The position numbers and the translations under genes were made by a program. From NCBI GenBank assembly GCA_005888395.1, contig VAXF01000275.1, positions 530 through 5,790 on the forward strand: 5,261 nucleotides of DNA. Direction: 5' to 3'. This DNA comes from Actinomycetota bacterium (GTDB taxonomy: Bacteria > Actinomycetota > Acidimicrobiia > Acidimicrobiales > AC-25). Shown one piece after another: positions 1-5,261 of this stretch; the first letter of the stretch is position 1; each line of letters begins with the position of its first letter. Below the pieces are notes generated by a model, which was not told where the DNA came from, searched no databases, and saw only the letters and a program-made list of their open reading frames with translations.

Positions 1-531
1 ACGCGTCCGAGGCGCGCTTGCGATCGTCGTTGCGATCCTGGACCGCATGGAGCTTCATGGCGACGAGCGCTGGCGACGTGGCGACGGGAACTTCGATCTC
101 GATGACCCTCCCCACGACCCCGATGCGCAGAGGCGAGGCTGTCTCGAGCGCCCAACGGTGCGAGAGAACAAACAGGCGGGCCGCGTCCGGCTCGACGTCA
201 GCGACGTCCGCGGGGTCGTACGGCGTCGTCTCGATGATCTCCACCTTCGTGCCCTGCACGAACAGCCGCACGACTTCGACGCCGACTTCTCGCTCGGCGA
301 CCCCGGCTGCGACGAGGTTCTCGGCCGCGGTGCCCGCCGCGACGACCGACGGCGCGTCCGTGACAATGTCGACGTCGCCTGTCGCTCGATGCGCGACCGC
401 AAGCCGGCACGAGACCGCCAGCCCTCCGATCACCGCGGTGCGGACGCCAGCGTGCTGGACCACAAGCCCGCGGCCCGAACGAGTGATTCGATGTCGGCGC
501 CACCCTGGAGGAAGCGGACGTCACCAGACAC
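1..531 (-). pseudogene. AbiEii-like nucleotidyltransferase (TA toxin-like), frameshifted near its 5' end, 3' end outside window
   Basis: This looks like a nucleotidyltransferase of the AbiEii/AbiGii toxin type, the partner of the regulator just upstream. The core is open from 463 down to the window edge (154 codons). Seen: VIGGLAVSCR, then RATGDVDIV. This is the GG plus DxD arrangement that binds nucleotide and metal in Pol-beta-like transferases. Near the edge comes MKLHAVQDR...DRKRASD, matching the Lys/Arg/Asp-rich motif of AbiEii proteins. The likely original start is GTG at 531, preceded by AAGGA (539-543) at 7 nt. That frame reads VSGDVRFLQGGADIESL as far as about 468, then must lose one base to join the core at about 466 (LVVQHAG). 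Without the shift that frame stops soon after. The only start inside the core frame is GTG at 463, with no visible ribosome binding site and only about 11 residues before the GG motif. The toxin may therefore be inactive or N-terminally shortened, or the sequence may lack a base. The family is fairly sure; the frameshift is inferred from coding character and family layout. Confidence 0.72.
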
Positions 532-1550
532 GACGGAATCCTTGTGGTGTCCATTCGCTGAGGAAGGTCGAGAGCGACCACGACAGGATGGGCGATAGGC
601 CACTGCAACGAGGGTGTCCGGTGCGACCCGACGTAGTGGTTCTCAGCGGTCACCGCGGGCGAGGGCGCCAATGCGACGGTCGCACGTCGTTCGTCGTAAG
701 AGCACTGGCCGAGCCGCCGCAACGCCCGTCTCAGTACTGCTTGTGTCGGGACGTAGAAGTCGGGTGGCGCGCCGGACGTGACGACGATGTGCGCGCCAGC
801 TGCTGCAGCGCCGACGTCTCCGGAGACGACCCAACGGTGCGCAGCAACACCCGTCGCGTCGTCATGCAGGCCGAGCTCGAGGTCGGAGTCACCCGGCTGC
901 GGTTCCCGTCGAACCGGAATGCGTTCAGGCCGCCACACGGCCGCAACTGCTTCGAACAGGTCAGGGATGAGGGGCGCGCCACTCGCCTCGATGAGGGCGT
1001 GCTCTCGAAGCTGGGCCAGGGCATCGTGAACTGTCGACGGCGACGCGCCAATGGCGCCGGCGATCTCGCGGACAGACTCTTGGGTGACGGGGTGCATGAG
1101 GCGTCGCAGGGCGACACCCAGGGCAACCCGACCACGGATCGGGCCATCTGGGCGCTGCCGCTGACGATCGAGCGGCATCAGGCTCGTGTCGTTGACGATC
1201 AAATCCGGCCGGCGAAGCCATAGAGCGCCACGCCGGTCGAGATAGCCCAACTCGCTACCACGGAGGAGTTCGCGGGCATCCTCCGACAATTGGTCAGCGA
1301 CGAGGACCACCATCGGTTGCTCCTCCCGGCGGGATCTGCCAAGCACCCGTGAGTACGCCTCGATCTGCACCCGGGCACGGTCGGCATCAACGACCGAGGC
1401 CGCGTTGACCTCGATGAGGATCACTCCGAGCGGGCCTTCGAGAGCAATGTCCGCGCCGCTCGTCGGAGATGCACGCAGGCCGGCATCGCGCAGAGCTTCG
1501 AGCAAGGCCTCCACGGCGTCCGCGTGGAGCTCGTTGGAGGCCGTCCTCAT
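521..1550 (-). pseudogene. AbiEi-like DNA-binding antitoxin/regulator, frameshifted close to its C-terminus
   Basis: Likely antitoxin and autorepressor of the downstream nucleotidyltransferase. From ATG 1550, residues 1-120 form an alpha/beta domain (ILIEVNA, then ELGYLDRRGALWLRRPDLIV) of the kind seen in regulators placed before AbiEii-like genes. Residues about 155-190 are a winged helix-turn-helix (VREIAGAIGASPSTVHDALA, followed by LREHALIEASG). Residues 235-330 form a further domain (HRWVVSGDVGAAAAG, DFYVPTQ, WPIAHPVVVALDL). The open frame continues to 198, but after residue 328 it becomes Arg/Ser/Pro-rich and is only a shadow of the transferase. A neighbouring frame gives FLSEWTPQGFRRVW then TGA at 521-523, which I recognise as the usual end of this family. 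So a shift of frame, probably a small deletion, occurred at about 555-570. The unrepaired product would be 450 aa with a foreign tail. No ribosome binding site precedes the ATG; the promoter suggests a leaderless message. The central position of the winged helix differs from classical AbiEi, so the name is by role and context. Confidence 0.7.
539..543 (-). promoter_or_regulatory. Ribosome binding site of the nucleotidyltransferase gene
   Basis: AAGGA on the minus strand, 7 nt before GTG 531. It supports 531, not 463, as the original start, and places that start just inside the end of the upstream gene (ancestral stop at 521-523). This gives an 11-bp overlap typical of translationally coupled TA pairs. 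Confidence 0.5.
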
Positions 1551-1556
1551 TCACTC

Positions 1557-1585
1557 ATGATAGAGCGTCCGGCGTTCGGTAACAA
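1557..1585 (-). promoter_or_regulatory. Promoter of the toxin-antitoxin-like unit (leaderless)
   Basis: On the minus strand TTGTTA (1585-1580, 4 of 6 consensus bases) is followed by exactly 17 bp and TATCAT (1562-1557, 5 of 6). The expected transcription start, 6-7 nt after the -10 box, falls on the A of ATG 1550 or next to it. This explains why no Shine-Dalgarno sequence precedes that gene. The -35 box and spacer lie inside the 1565-1600 inverted repeat. Confidence 0.6.
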
Positions 1586-1600
1586 CCGAACACCGGACGC
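1565..1600. promoter_or_regulatory. 36-bp inverted repeat, probable operator
   Basis: Arms GCGTCCGGCGTTCGGT (1565-1580) and ACCGAACACCGGACGC (1585-1600) are complementary at 15 of 16 positions around the 4-base centre AACA. It covers the -35 box and most of the spacer of the TA-unit promoter, ending 2 bp before the -10 box. AbiEi antitoxins are known to repress their own promoters by binding inverted repeats, so binding by the gene product at 521-1550 is the simplest reading. It lacks a T-tract on either strand, so a terminator is less likely. Confidence 0.65.
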
Positions 1601-1624
1601 ATTTCGCAACCTGGAGGACACGGA

Positions 1625-1638
1625 TTACACGGGTGTAA
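1625..1638. repeat. Perfect 14-bp palindrome TTACAC-GG-GTGTAA
   Basis: Two 6-bp arms flank a central GG, 24 bp upstream of the TA-unit inverted repeat. The short symmetric form is like a homodimer binding site, but I do not recognise the protein. It and the next hairpin are the only structures I see between 1601 and 1769, which otherwise holds no gene. Confidence 0.4.
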
Positions 1639-1743
1639 CTTCGCGGACCCCGATGGGAGGTTGGTCGTGCCCATACCGTCTGCTGACTTGTGGCTGAAGG
1701 AACTCAGGCGCAAGCCCTGTCTCACGGTCCTCGCGGCTGGTTG

Positions 1744-1770
1744 GGCAACTCTCGCCAGGCCCCGGTTGCC
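1744..1770 (-). terminator. Weak hairpin after the ArsR/SRPBCC operon
   Basis: GGCAAC (1744-1749) pairs with GTTGCC (1765-1770) across a 15-base loop, directly at the stop codon of the SRPBCC-PDZ gene (1770-1772). The stem is only 6 bp and no run of T follows on the minus strand, so it is a poor intrinsic terminator. It may be chance. Confidence 0.2.
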
Positions 1771-2450
1771 TACTGCGGGTAGTCGGCGGGGCTGGAGAGG
1801 GCGGCCTTGCTCGTGACCAGGTCCTCCCCGCGTGCATAGCTGACGGTGACCGTGTCGCCTGGGCGGCGGGTTCGGAGCACCGTGAAGACCTGGGCCATGG
1901 TGAAGATCGGTGCTCCGCCCAGCTCGAGGAGCCCGGCTTGGGCGCCGAAGCCATCCGGGAACACCTGCGCCACCTCGACGCCGGCAAGGGTCTGCCAGCC
2001 CATCAACCCGGTGGCCGCTCGCTCGGCGAAGTGGCGTCGGGCGCGGATGCCGGTCCGGATGTAGAAGGCCAGGTCGGCGATGGCCTCGTCCCAGCCACCG
2101 TGACTCGCTTGCCAGTGCGTGTCCTCGATGGCGCCGAACCGGGACTGGGTGACGGTGATCCTGCTCCCAGTGGCGGCGTCCTCGAAGACGACGCAGATCT
2201 CGATCGAGCCAGGCGGCTCGGCATGGTGCTCGGTCCAGCGGAGCCGCTCCAGCGGGACGACCTCGTCGATCGCCACGCTGAAGCCGGACGTCCCTCCAGC
2301 CGTCGTGTAGTGGTCGGTCGTCCCCTCGTCGGGCTCGGCCAGCCAGGCGGAGCGCTCGGCGGGATCGGTGAAGCACTCCCAGGCCCGCTCCCTCGGCACC
2401 GACAACTCGAAGGTGCGCTCGTAGCGCGAACCTGCTCCGCGGTCGTTCAT
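1770..2450 (-). CDS. AHSA1/SRPBCC-domain protein with C-terminal PDZ domain
   Basis: A 226-residue protein with two domains. Residues about 8-145 are an AHSA1-like START/SRPBCC fold: YERTFELSVPRERAWECFTD, SAWLAEP, FEDAATGSRITVTQSRFG and the helix HWQASHGGWDEAIADL typical of this family. SRPBCC proteins hold hydrophobic ligands in a helix-grip cavity; the ligand here cannot be told. Residues about 155-218 look like a PDZ domain: GVEVAQVFPDGFGAQAGLLE, a short strand/helix, then RRPGDTVTVSYARGE. PDZ domains bind C-terminal peptides. No signal peptide or membrane segment is seen, so the protein is probably cytoplasmic. ATG 2450 overlaps the TGA of the arsR-type gene by 4 bp (ATGA) and follows AGGAG at 5 nt, so the two are translated together. 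ArsR plus AHSA1-domain pairs are common in actinobacteria; the added PDZ domain is unusual. The short tail after residue 218 is Ser/Pro-rich. The SRPBCC call is firm, the PDZ call fairly so. Confidence 0.85.
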   Translation of the reverse strand: MNDRGAGSRYERTFELSVPRERAWECFTDPAERSAWLAEPDEGTTDHYTTAGGTSGFSVAIDEVVPLERLRWTEHHAEPPGSIEICVVFEDAATGSRITVTQSRFGAIEDTHWQASHGGWDEAIADLAFYIRTGIRARRHFAERAATGLMGWQTLAGVEVAQVFPDGFGAQAGLLELGGAPIFTMAQVFTVLRTRRPGDTVTVSYARGEDLVTSKAALSSPADYPQ

Positions 2451-3046
2451 GGCCTCTCCTCGAGATGGGGATCGCGATCGGGATAGGCGGCCAACACGAC
2501 CCGATACCGCTCTCCGTCGGCTGCTCCGTGCGTCTTCAAGAGCCTTCCGACGGCCGCCATGTAGTCACGCAGGAAGCGGGCTCGGGCCGCCTCGTCCGGG
2601 AACGACACCTCGGCCTCCACCGCCGCGCTGGCGATCTCCTCCCCGTCGAACGCGGCCCGGTCCAACAGAGCGGTGGCGTCCCCCGACAGCCGCTCACCCA
2701 GCACGACGAGGTTCTCCAGCGACACCTGGTCGGCCAGGGTCTGCACCCGCCGTGGATCCGCCCACGCCGCCCGGGGCGAGACGACCACCGTCCCCGCGGC
2801 CGACTGGTACAGGGTCTCGATGAAGTTGCCGTTGCGGCGCTCGCCCACCCGGGAGACCAGCCCCGCGCGCTCCAGCTCCTTCAGGTGGTAGTTGGCGTTC
2901 TGGCGGGACTGCCCCACGGCCCGGGCCGCCGTCGCCGCCGAGCCCGGCTCCCGGAGCGCCTCGAGGATCTTCAGCCGGACAGGATGCCCCAGCGCCTGGA
3001 GCGCCTCGGGGTCATCCACCACCTTCACCCTCGCTCGTGCGGTCAC
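2447..3046 (-). CDS. ArsR-family winged-helix transcriptional regulator
   Basis: A 199-residue regulator. Residues 19-64 are the ArsR-type winged helix: LGHPVRLKILEAL, then AATAARAVGQSRQNANYHLK with the recognition helix at about 47-58. The wing lies at 67-81 (VGERRNGNFIETLYQ). The protein contains no cysteine, so it lacks the metal-binding sites of ArsR/SmtB metal sensors and probably senses an organic ligand, a protein or nothing. Residues 95-195 are a mostly helical C-terminal region, longer than in classical ArsR proteins (about 100-120 residues), seen in ArsR regulators paired with SRPBCC genes. The start is GTG 3046, chosen because GGAGG (3054-3058) lies 7 nt upstream and the family motif begins shortly after. 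It is the first gene of a two-gene operon with the SRPBCC-PDZ gene and is divergent from fucD, 80 bp apart. It probably represses its own operon and could affect fucD. Confidence 0.88.
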   Translation of the reverse strand: MTARARVKVVDDPEALQALGHPVRLKILEALREPGSAATAARAVGQSRQNANYHLKELERAGLVSRVGERRNGNFIETLYQSAAGTVVVSPRAAWADPRRVQTLADQVSLENLVVLGERLSGDATALLDRAAFDGEEIASAAVEAEVSFPDEAARARFLRDYMAAVGRLLKTHGAADGERYRVVLAAYPDRDPHLEERP

Positions 3047-3084
3047 TAGAAAGCCTCCGACTTCTGGACAGTGATTACTTTCTA
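3047..3084. promoter_or_regulatory. Inverted repeat TAGAAAG / CTTTCTA in the arsR leader, possible operator
   Basis: TAGAAAG (3047-3053) and CTTTCTA (3078-3084) are exact reverse complements, 24 bp apart. One copy overlaps the -10 box and the other lies between the ribosome binding site and the start codon. This would suit repression by the ArsR-type dimer or an mRNA stem masking the start, but 7-bp arms can occur by chance. Confidence 0.35.
3054..3058 (-). promoter_or_regulatory. Ribosome binding site of the ArsR-type gene
   Basis: GGAGG on the minus strand with a 7-nt gap to GTG 3046. It decides for this non-ATG start. Confidence 0.7.
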
Positions 3085-3107
3085 ACCTACCAGCGGACCC
3101 CTGTCAA
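3079..3107 (-). promoter_or_regulatory. Promoter of the ArsR/SRPBCC-PDZ operon
   Basis: On the minus strand a perfect -35 TTGACA (3107-3102) is followed by 17 bp and TAGAAA (3084-3079, 4 of 6 bases of the -10 consensus). Transcription would begin near 3072, giving a leader of about 26 nt that includes GGAGG. Confidence 0.6.
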
Positions 3108-3113
3108 CGCACC

Positions 3114-3119
3114 TACGTT
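3114..3119 (+). promoter_or_regulatory. Possible -10 box of fucD (leaderless)
   Basis: TACGTT fits the loose TAnnnT -10 pattern of actinobacteria and ends 7 nt before ATG 3127, which would put transcription start on or beside the ATG. There is no Shine-Dalgarno sequence and no good -35 box (an isolated TGGACA lies at 3065-3070, too far away). Confidence 0.3.
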
Positions 3120-3126
3120 GCGAACC

Positions 3127-4425
3127 ATGAGGATCACGGCCGCCGACACGTTCGACATCCGGTTCCCGACGCCGAAGGAGCTGGCCGGATCGGACGCACT
3201 GCACACCGACCCCAACTACTCGGCCGCCTACGTCGTCCTGCGCACCGACTCGCCCGATGGCCTCGACGGCCACGGGCTCGCCTTCACCATCGGGCGGGGC
3301 ACCGAGGTGGTCGTGGCCGCCATCGAGGCCCTGAGCCACCTCGTCGTCGACCGCGACGCCGAGGAGCTGTTCGCCGACACGAGGGCGCTGTCACGCCGGC
3401 TCACCTGCGACACCCAGCTGCGCTGGATCGGGCCCGAGAAGGGCGTCATCCACCTGGCGACCGCCGCCATCGTGAACGCGGTGTGGGATCTGTGGGCCAA
3501 GTCGGTCGGCCTCCCCGTGTGGGAGCTGCTCTCCTCGATGAGCCCGCAGCAACTGGTCGACCTCGTCGACTTCACCTACATCACCGACGCCCTCACCCCC
3601 GAAGACGCCCTGCGCCTGCTCGAGGCCCAGGTGGCCGGCCGCCCGGCCCGCCGTGACCGGGTGCTGAGCGACGGCATCCCCGCCTACGTGACGTCGGTGG
3701 GATGGCTGGGCTACCCGGACGACAAGGTGGTCCGCCTGTGCGAGGAGGCCTTGGCCGAGGGGTGGACGGGCCTCAAGATGAAGGTGGGGAACGACATCGA
3801 GGCCGACGTCCGCCGCGCCGCCCTGATCCGCTCCGTGGCCGGGCCCGACGCCCACCTGATGATGGACGCCAACCAGCGCTGGGACGTCGACGAGGCCATC
3901 GCCATCGTCGGCCGCCTGGCCCCGTCCGACCCGTACTGGATCGAGGAGCCCACCAGCCCCGACGACGTGCTCGGCCACGCCCGCATCGCCCGGGCCGTGG
4001 CGCCGGTGCGGGTGGCGACCGGCGAGCACGCCCACAACCGGGTCATGTTCAAGCAGCTCATGCAGGCCGGCGCCATTGGGTTCTGCCAGGTCGACGCCTG
4101 CCGCCTGGCCGGGGTCAACGAGGTGGTCGCCGTCCTGCTGCTGGCAGCCAAGTTCGGCGTCCCGGTGTGCCCCCACGCCGGCGGCGTCGGCCTGTGCGAG
4201 TACGTGCAGCACCTGGGCGCCTTCGACCTCGTCGCCGTGTCGGGCTCGTCGGAGGACCGGGTGGTCGAGTGGGCCGATCACCTGCACGAGCACTTCGTGC
4301 ACCCGGCCTCGGCCAAGGCCGGCCGCTACGTGGCGCCGACCGCTCCCGGCTACAGCGTCGAGATGCACCCGAGCTCGCGAGCCGAGTTCGCCTTCCCCGA
4401 CGGGCCCTACTGGCGGGCTCGGTGA
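3127..4425 (+). CDS. fucD: L-fuconate dehydratase (enolase superfamily)
   Basis: Dehydrates L-fuconate to 2-keto-3-deoxy-L-fuconate (EC 4.2.1.68), an Mg2+-dependent step of the non-phosphorylating L-fucose pathway in the cytoplasm. The 432-residue sequence follows the Xanthomonas FucD pattern throughout: RFPTPKELAGSDA and DPNYSAAYVVLRTD at the N-terminus (capping domain), FTIGRG, QLRWIGPEKGV, then the barrel. Catalytic residues seen: the KxK pair K217/K219 (LKMKVG); metal ligands D247 (MMDANQRW), E273 (WIEEPTSPDD) and E300 (TGEH); the D323-H350 dyad (QVDACRL and CPHAGGVGLCE); and E381. These sit one residue before the positions I remember for Xanthomonas FucD. Human ENOSF1 is a homologue. ATG 3127 is preferred over the upstream in-frame GTG 3037, because the family begins here and the extra 30 codons overlap the divergent gene. 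The tail overlaps the convergent reductase gene by 19 bp. Other acid-sugar dehydratases of the superfamily are possible but less likely. Confidence 0.93.
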   Translation: MRITAADTFDIRFPTPKELAGSDALHTDPNYSAAYVVLRTDSPDGLDGHGLAFTIGRGTEVVVAAIEALSHLVVDRDAEELFADTRALSRRLTCDTQLRWIGPEKGVIHLATAAIVNAVWDLWAKSVGLPVWELLSSMSPQQLVDLVDFTYITDALTPEDALRLLEAQVAGRPARRDRVLSDGIPAYVTSVGWLGYPDDKVVRLCEEALAEGWTGLKMKVGNDIEADVRRAALIRSVAGPDAHLMMDANQRWDVDEAIAIVGRLAPSDPYWIEEPTSPDDVLGHARIARAVAPVRVATGEHAHNRVMFKQLMQAGAIGFCQVDACRLAGVNEVVAVLLLAAKFGVPVCPHAGGVGLCEYVQHLGAFDLVAVSGSSEDRVVEWADHLHEHFVHPASAKAGRYVAPTAPGYSVEMHPSSRAEFAFPDGPYWRAR

Positions 4426-5261
4426 CCTTCCGGTGTCGACGCCGCCGTCGCCAGGAGCTCGTCCCACAGCGCGTCGGGCAGCGCCTGGTCGAACAGGTCG
4501 ACGTTCTCGCGCACCTCGGCGGCCGAGCGCGCGCCGACCAGCACGGTCGTGACGGCGGGGTGACGGATCGGGAACTGCAGCGCGGCCGCCTTCAGCGACA
4601 CGCCGTGGCGCTCGCACACCGACCGCAGCGCCCTGGCCCGCGCCAACACGGCGGGAGGCGCGGCGGCGTACTCGAAGGTGGCGCCGGGACGGGGATCGGC
4701 CAGCACACCGCTGTTGAACACACCCGCGGCGATGACCGACACGCCGGCGGCTGCGCACAAGGGGAGCAGCTCCTCCGCCCCCGACCGGTCGAGCAACGTG
4801 TAGCGACCGGCCAGCAGCACGCAGTCGACCACGCCCTCGCGCACGAACCGGGCCGGGAGCGAGGTCTGGTTCATGCCGACGCCCACCGATCCGATGACGC
4901 CTTCGGCCTGCAGCCGGCGCAGGGCGGGGAAGGCGCCGGCCAGCGCGGCGTCGGCGTGGTCGTCCGGATCGTGGACGTGGACGACGTCGACGCGGTCGAG
5001 GCCGAGACGGGCGAGGCTGGCCTCGAGGGAGCGCTCCACGCCGTCGGCCGAGAAGTCGAACACGGGGTGCACAGCCGGGATGTCGGCGAAGAGCGTCGGC
5101 CCGGGCCGGCCCTCCGGCCCGTCCGCTACGAGCAGGCGCCCGACCTTGGTGGCCACAGTCAGACCGTCGCGGGGACGGGACGCCAGCGCAGCGCCGAGGC
5201 GCTCCTCCGACAGGCCGTGGCCGTAGAGGGGTGCGGTGTCGAACAGGCGGATGCCGCGCTC
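4407..5261 (-). CDS. Aldo/keto reductase, probable L-fucose (D-threo-aldose) 1-dehydrogenase, 5' end outside window
   Basis: An aldo/keto reductase whose beginning lies beyond the right edge; 284 residues to the TAG at 4407-4409 are visible. The fragment opens with RGIRLFDTAPLYGHGLSEER, giving the catalytic Asp (residue 8) and Tyr (13). Lys 39 follows in VATKVG and His 97 in VVHVHDPD, completing the tetrad. Later come GSVGVGMNQ, AGRYTLLD, GVFNSGVLADPRPGATFEYA and LQFPIRHPAVTTVLVGARSA, the NAD(P)-binding end of the barrel, all close to D-threo-aldose 1-dehydrogenases (EC 1.1.1.122). These oxidise L-fucose to L-fuconolactone, upstream of the FucD step. About 25-40 N-terminal residues are probably missing. 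A GTG at 5156 could be mistaken for the start, but the frame is open and conserved to the edge. The gene converges on fucD, and their ends overlap by 19 bp (4407-4425), so they are transcribed separately despite a shared pathway. The enzyme class is certain; the sugar is inferred from similarity and from fucD. Confidence 0.88.
   Translation of the reverse strand, partial: ERGIRLFDTAPLYGHGLSEERLGAALASRPRDGLTVATKVGRLLVADGPEGRPGPTLFADIPAVHPVFDFSADGVERSLEASLARLGLDRVDVVHVHDPDDHADAALAGAFPALRRLQAEGVIGSVGVGMNQTSLPARFVREGVVDCVLLAGRYTLLDRSGAEELLPLCAAAGVSVIAAGVFNSGVLADPRPGATFEYAAAPPAVLARARALRSVCERHGVSLKAAALQFPIRHPAVTTVLVGARSAAEVRENVDLFDQALPDALWDELLATAASTPEGHRARQ

Noticed and set aside
460..475. Programmed ribosomal frameshift in the nucleotidyltransferase
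   Set aside because: No slippery heptamer or obvious stimulatory structure is visible at the junction, so mutation or a sequence error is simpler.
18..1223. Long plus-strand open frame of 401 codons
   Set aside because: The predicted protein is Arg/Ser/Thr-rich with no family motif and lies antisense to the regulator and nucleotidyltransferase; such frames are common opposite high-GC genes.
1565..1600. Inverted repeat as a rho-independent terminator
   Set aside because: No T-run follows on either strand and the repeat sits within promoter boxes just before a start codon.
1555..2376. 273-codon minus-strand open frame overlapping the SRPBCC-PDZ gene
   Set aside because: It is the same strand in another frame, Arg/Gly/Pro-rich without domains; the SRPBCC-PDZ frame has clear motifs and a coupled start.
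3037..3126. 30-codon N-terminal extension of fucD from GTG 3037
   Set aside because: It would overlap the divergent ArsR start and has no counterpart in the family, which begins at the MRITAADTFDIRFPT segment.
3391..4758. 455-codon minus-strand open frame across fucD
   Set aside because: It is the antisense shadow of fucD, rich in Gly, Val, His and Arg, while the plus strand carries a complete set of FucD catalytic motifs.

Overview
This is a high-GC window whose codons mostly end in G or C, with GTG starts and at least two genes that look leaderless. An actinobacterial chromosome is the best guess, but nothing in the window fixes the genus. All protein assignments are by eye from motifs and family knowledge; no searches were run.

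Left part (1-1640, minus strand): a two-gene toxin-antitoxin-like unit. The upstream gene encodes a DNA-binding regulator with a central winged helix-turn-helix. The downstream gene, cut by the left edge, encodes an AbiEii-like nucleotidyltransferase with a GG...DVD core. Both genes carry an apparent frameshift close to their junction, so the pair looks damaged or mis-assembled. Ahead of it lies a well-formed promoter (TTGTTA, 17 bp, TATCAT) whose spacer is filled by a 36-bp inverted repeat. The predicted transcription start falls on the ATG, so the mRNA is probably leaderless and autoregulated. Codon choice in this unit is less strictly G/C-ending than in the right half, which fits an acquired defence/TA module.

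Middle (1770-3107, minus strand): a two-gene operon of an ArsR-type repressor followed, with a 4-bp ATGA overlap, by a protein joining an AHSA1/SRPBCC domain to a C-terminal PDZ domain. A consensus-like promoter (TTGACA, 17 bp, TAGAAA) and a possible operator lie upstream. The 169 bp between this operon and the TA unit holds a 14-bp palindrome and a weak hairpin, but no gene.

Right part (3114-5261): an enolase-superfamily gene on the plus strand, very probably L-fuconate dehydratase (fucD), with all expected catalytic residues. It meets a convergent aldo/keto reductase gene, tail to tail with a 19-bp overlap. The reductase runs off the right edge and resembles L-fucose/D-threo-aldose 1-dehydrogenases. 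Together they cover the oxidation of L-fucose to the lactone and the dehydration of L-fuconate, two steps of the non-phosphorylating L-fucose pathway. The lactonase and the later steps are not in the window.
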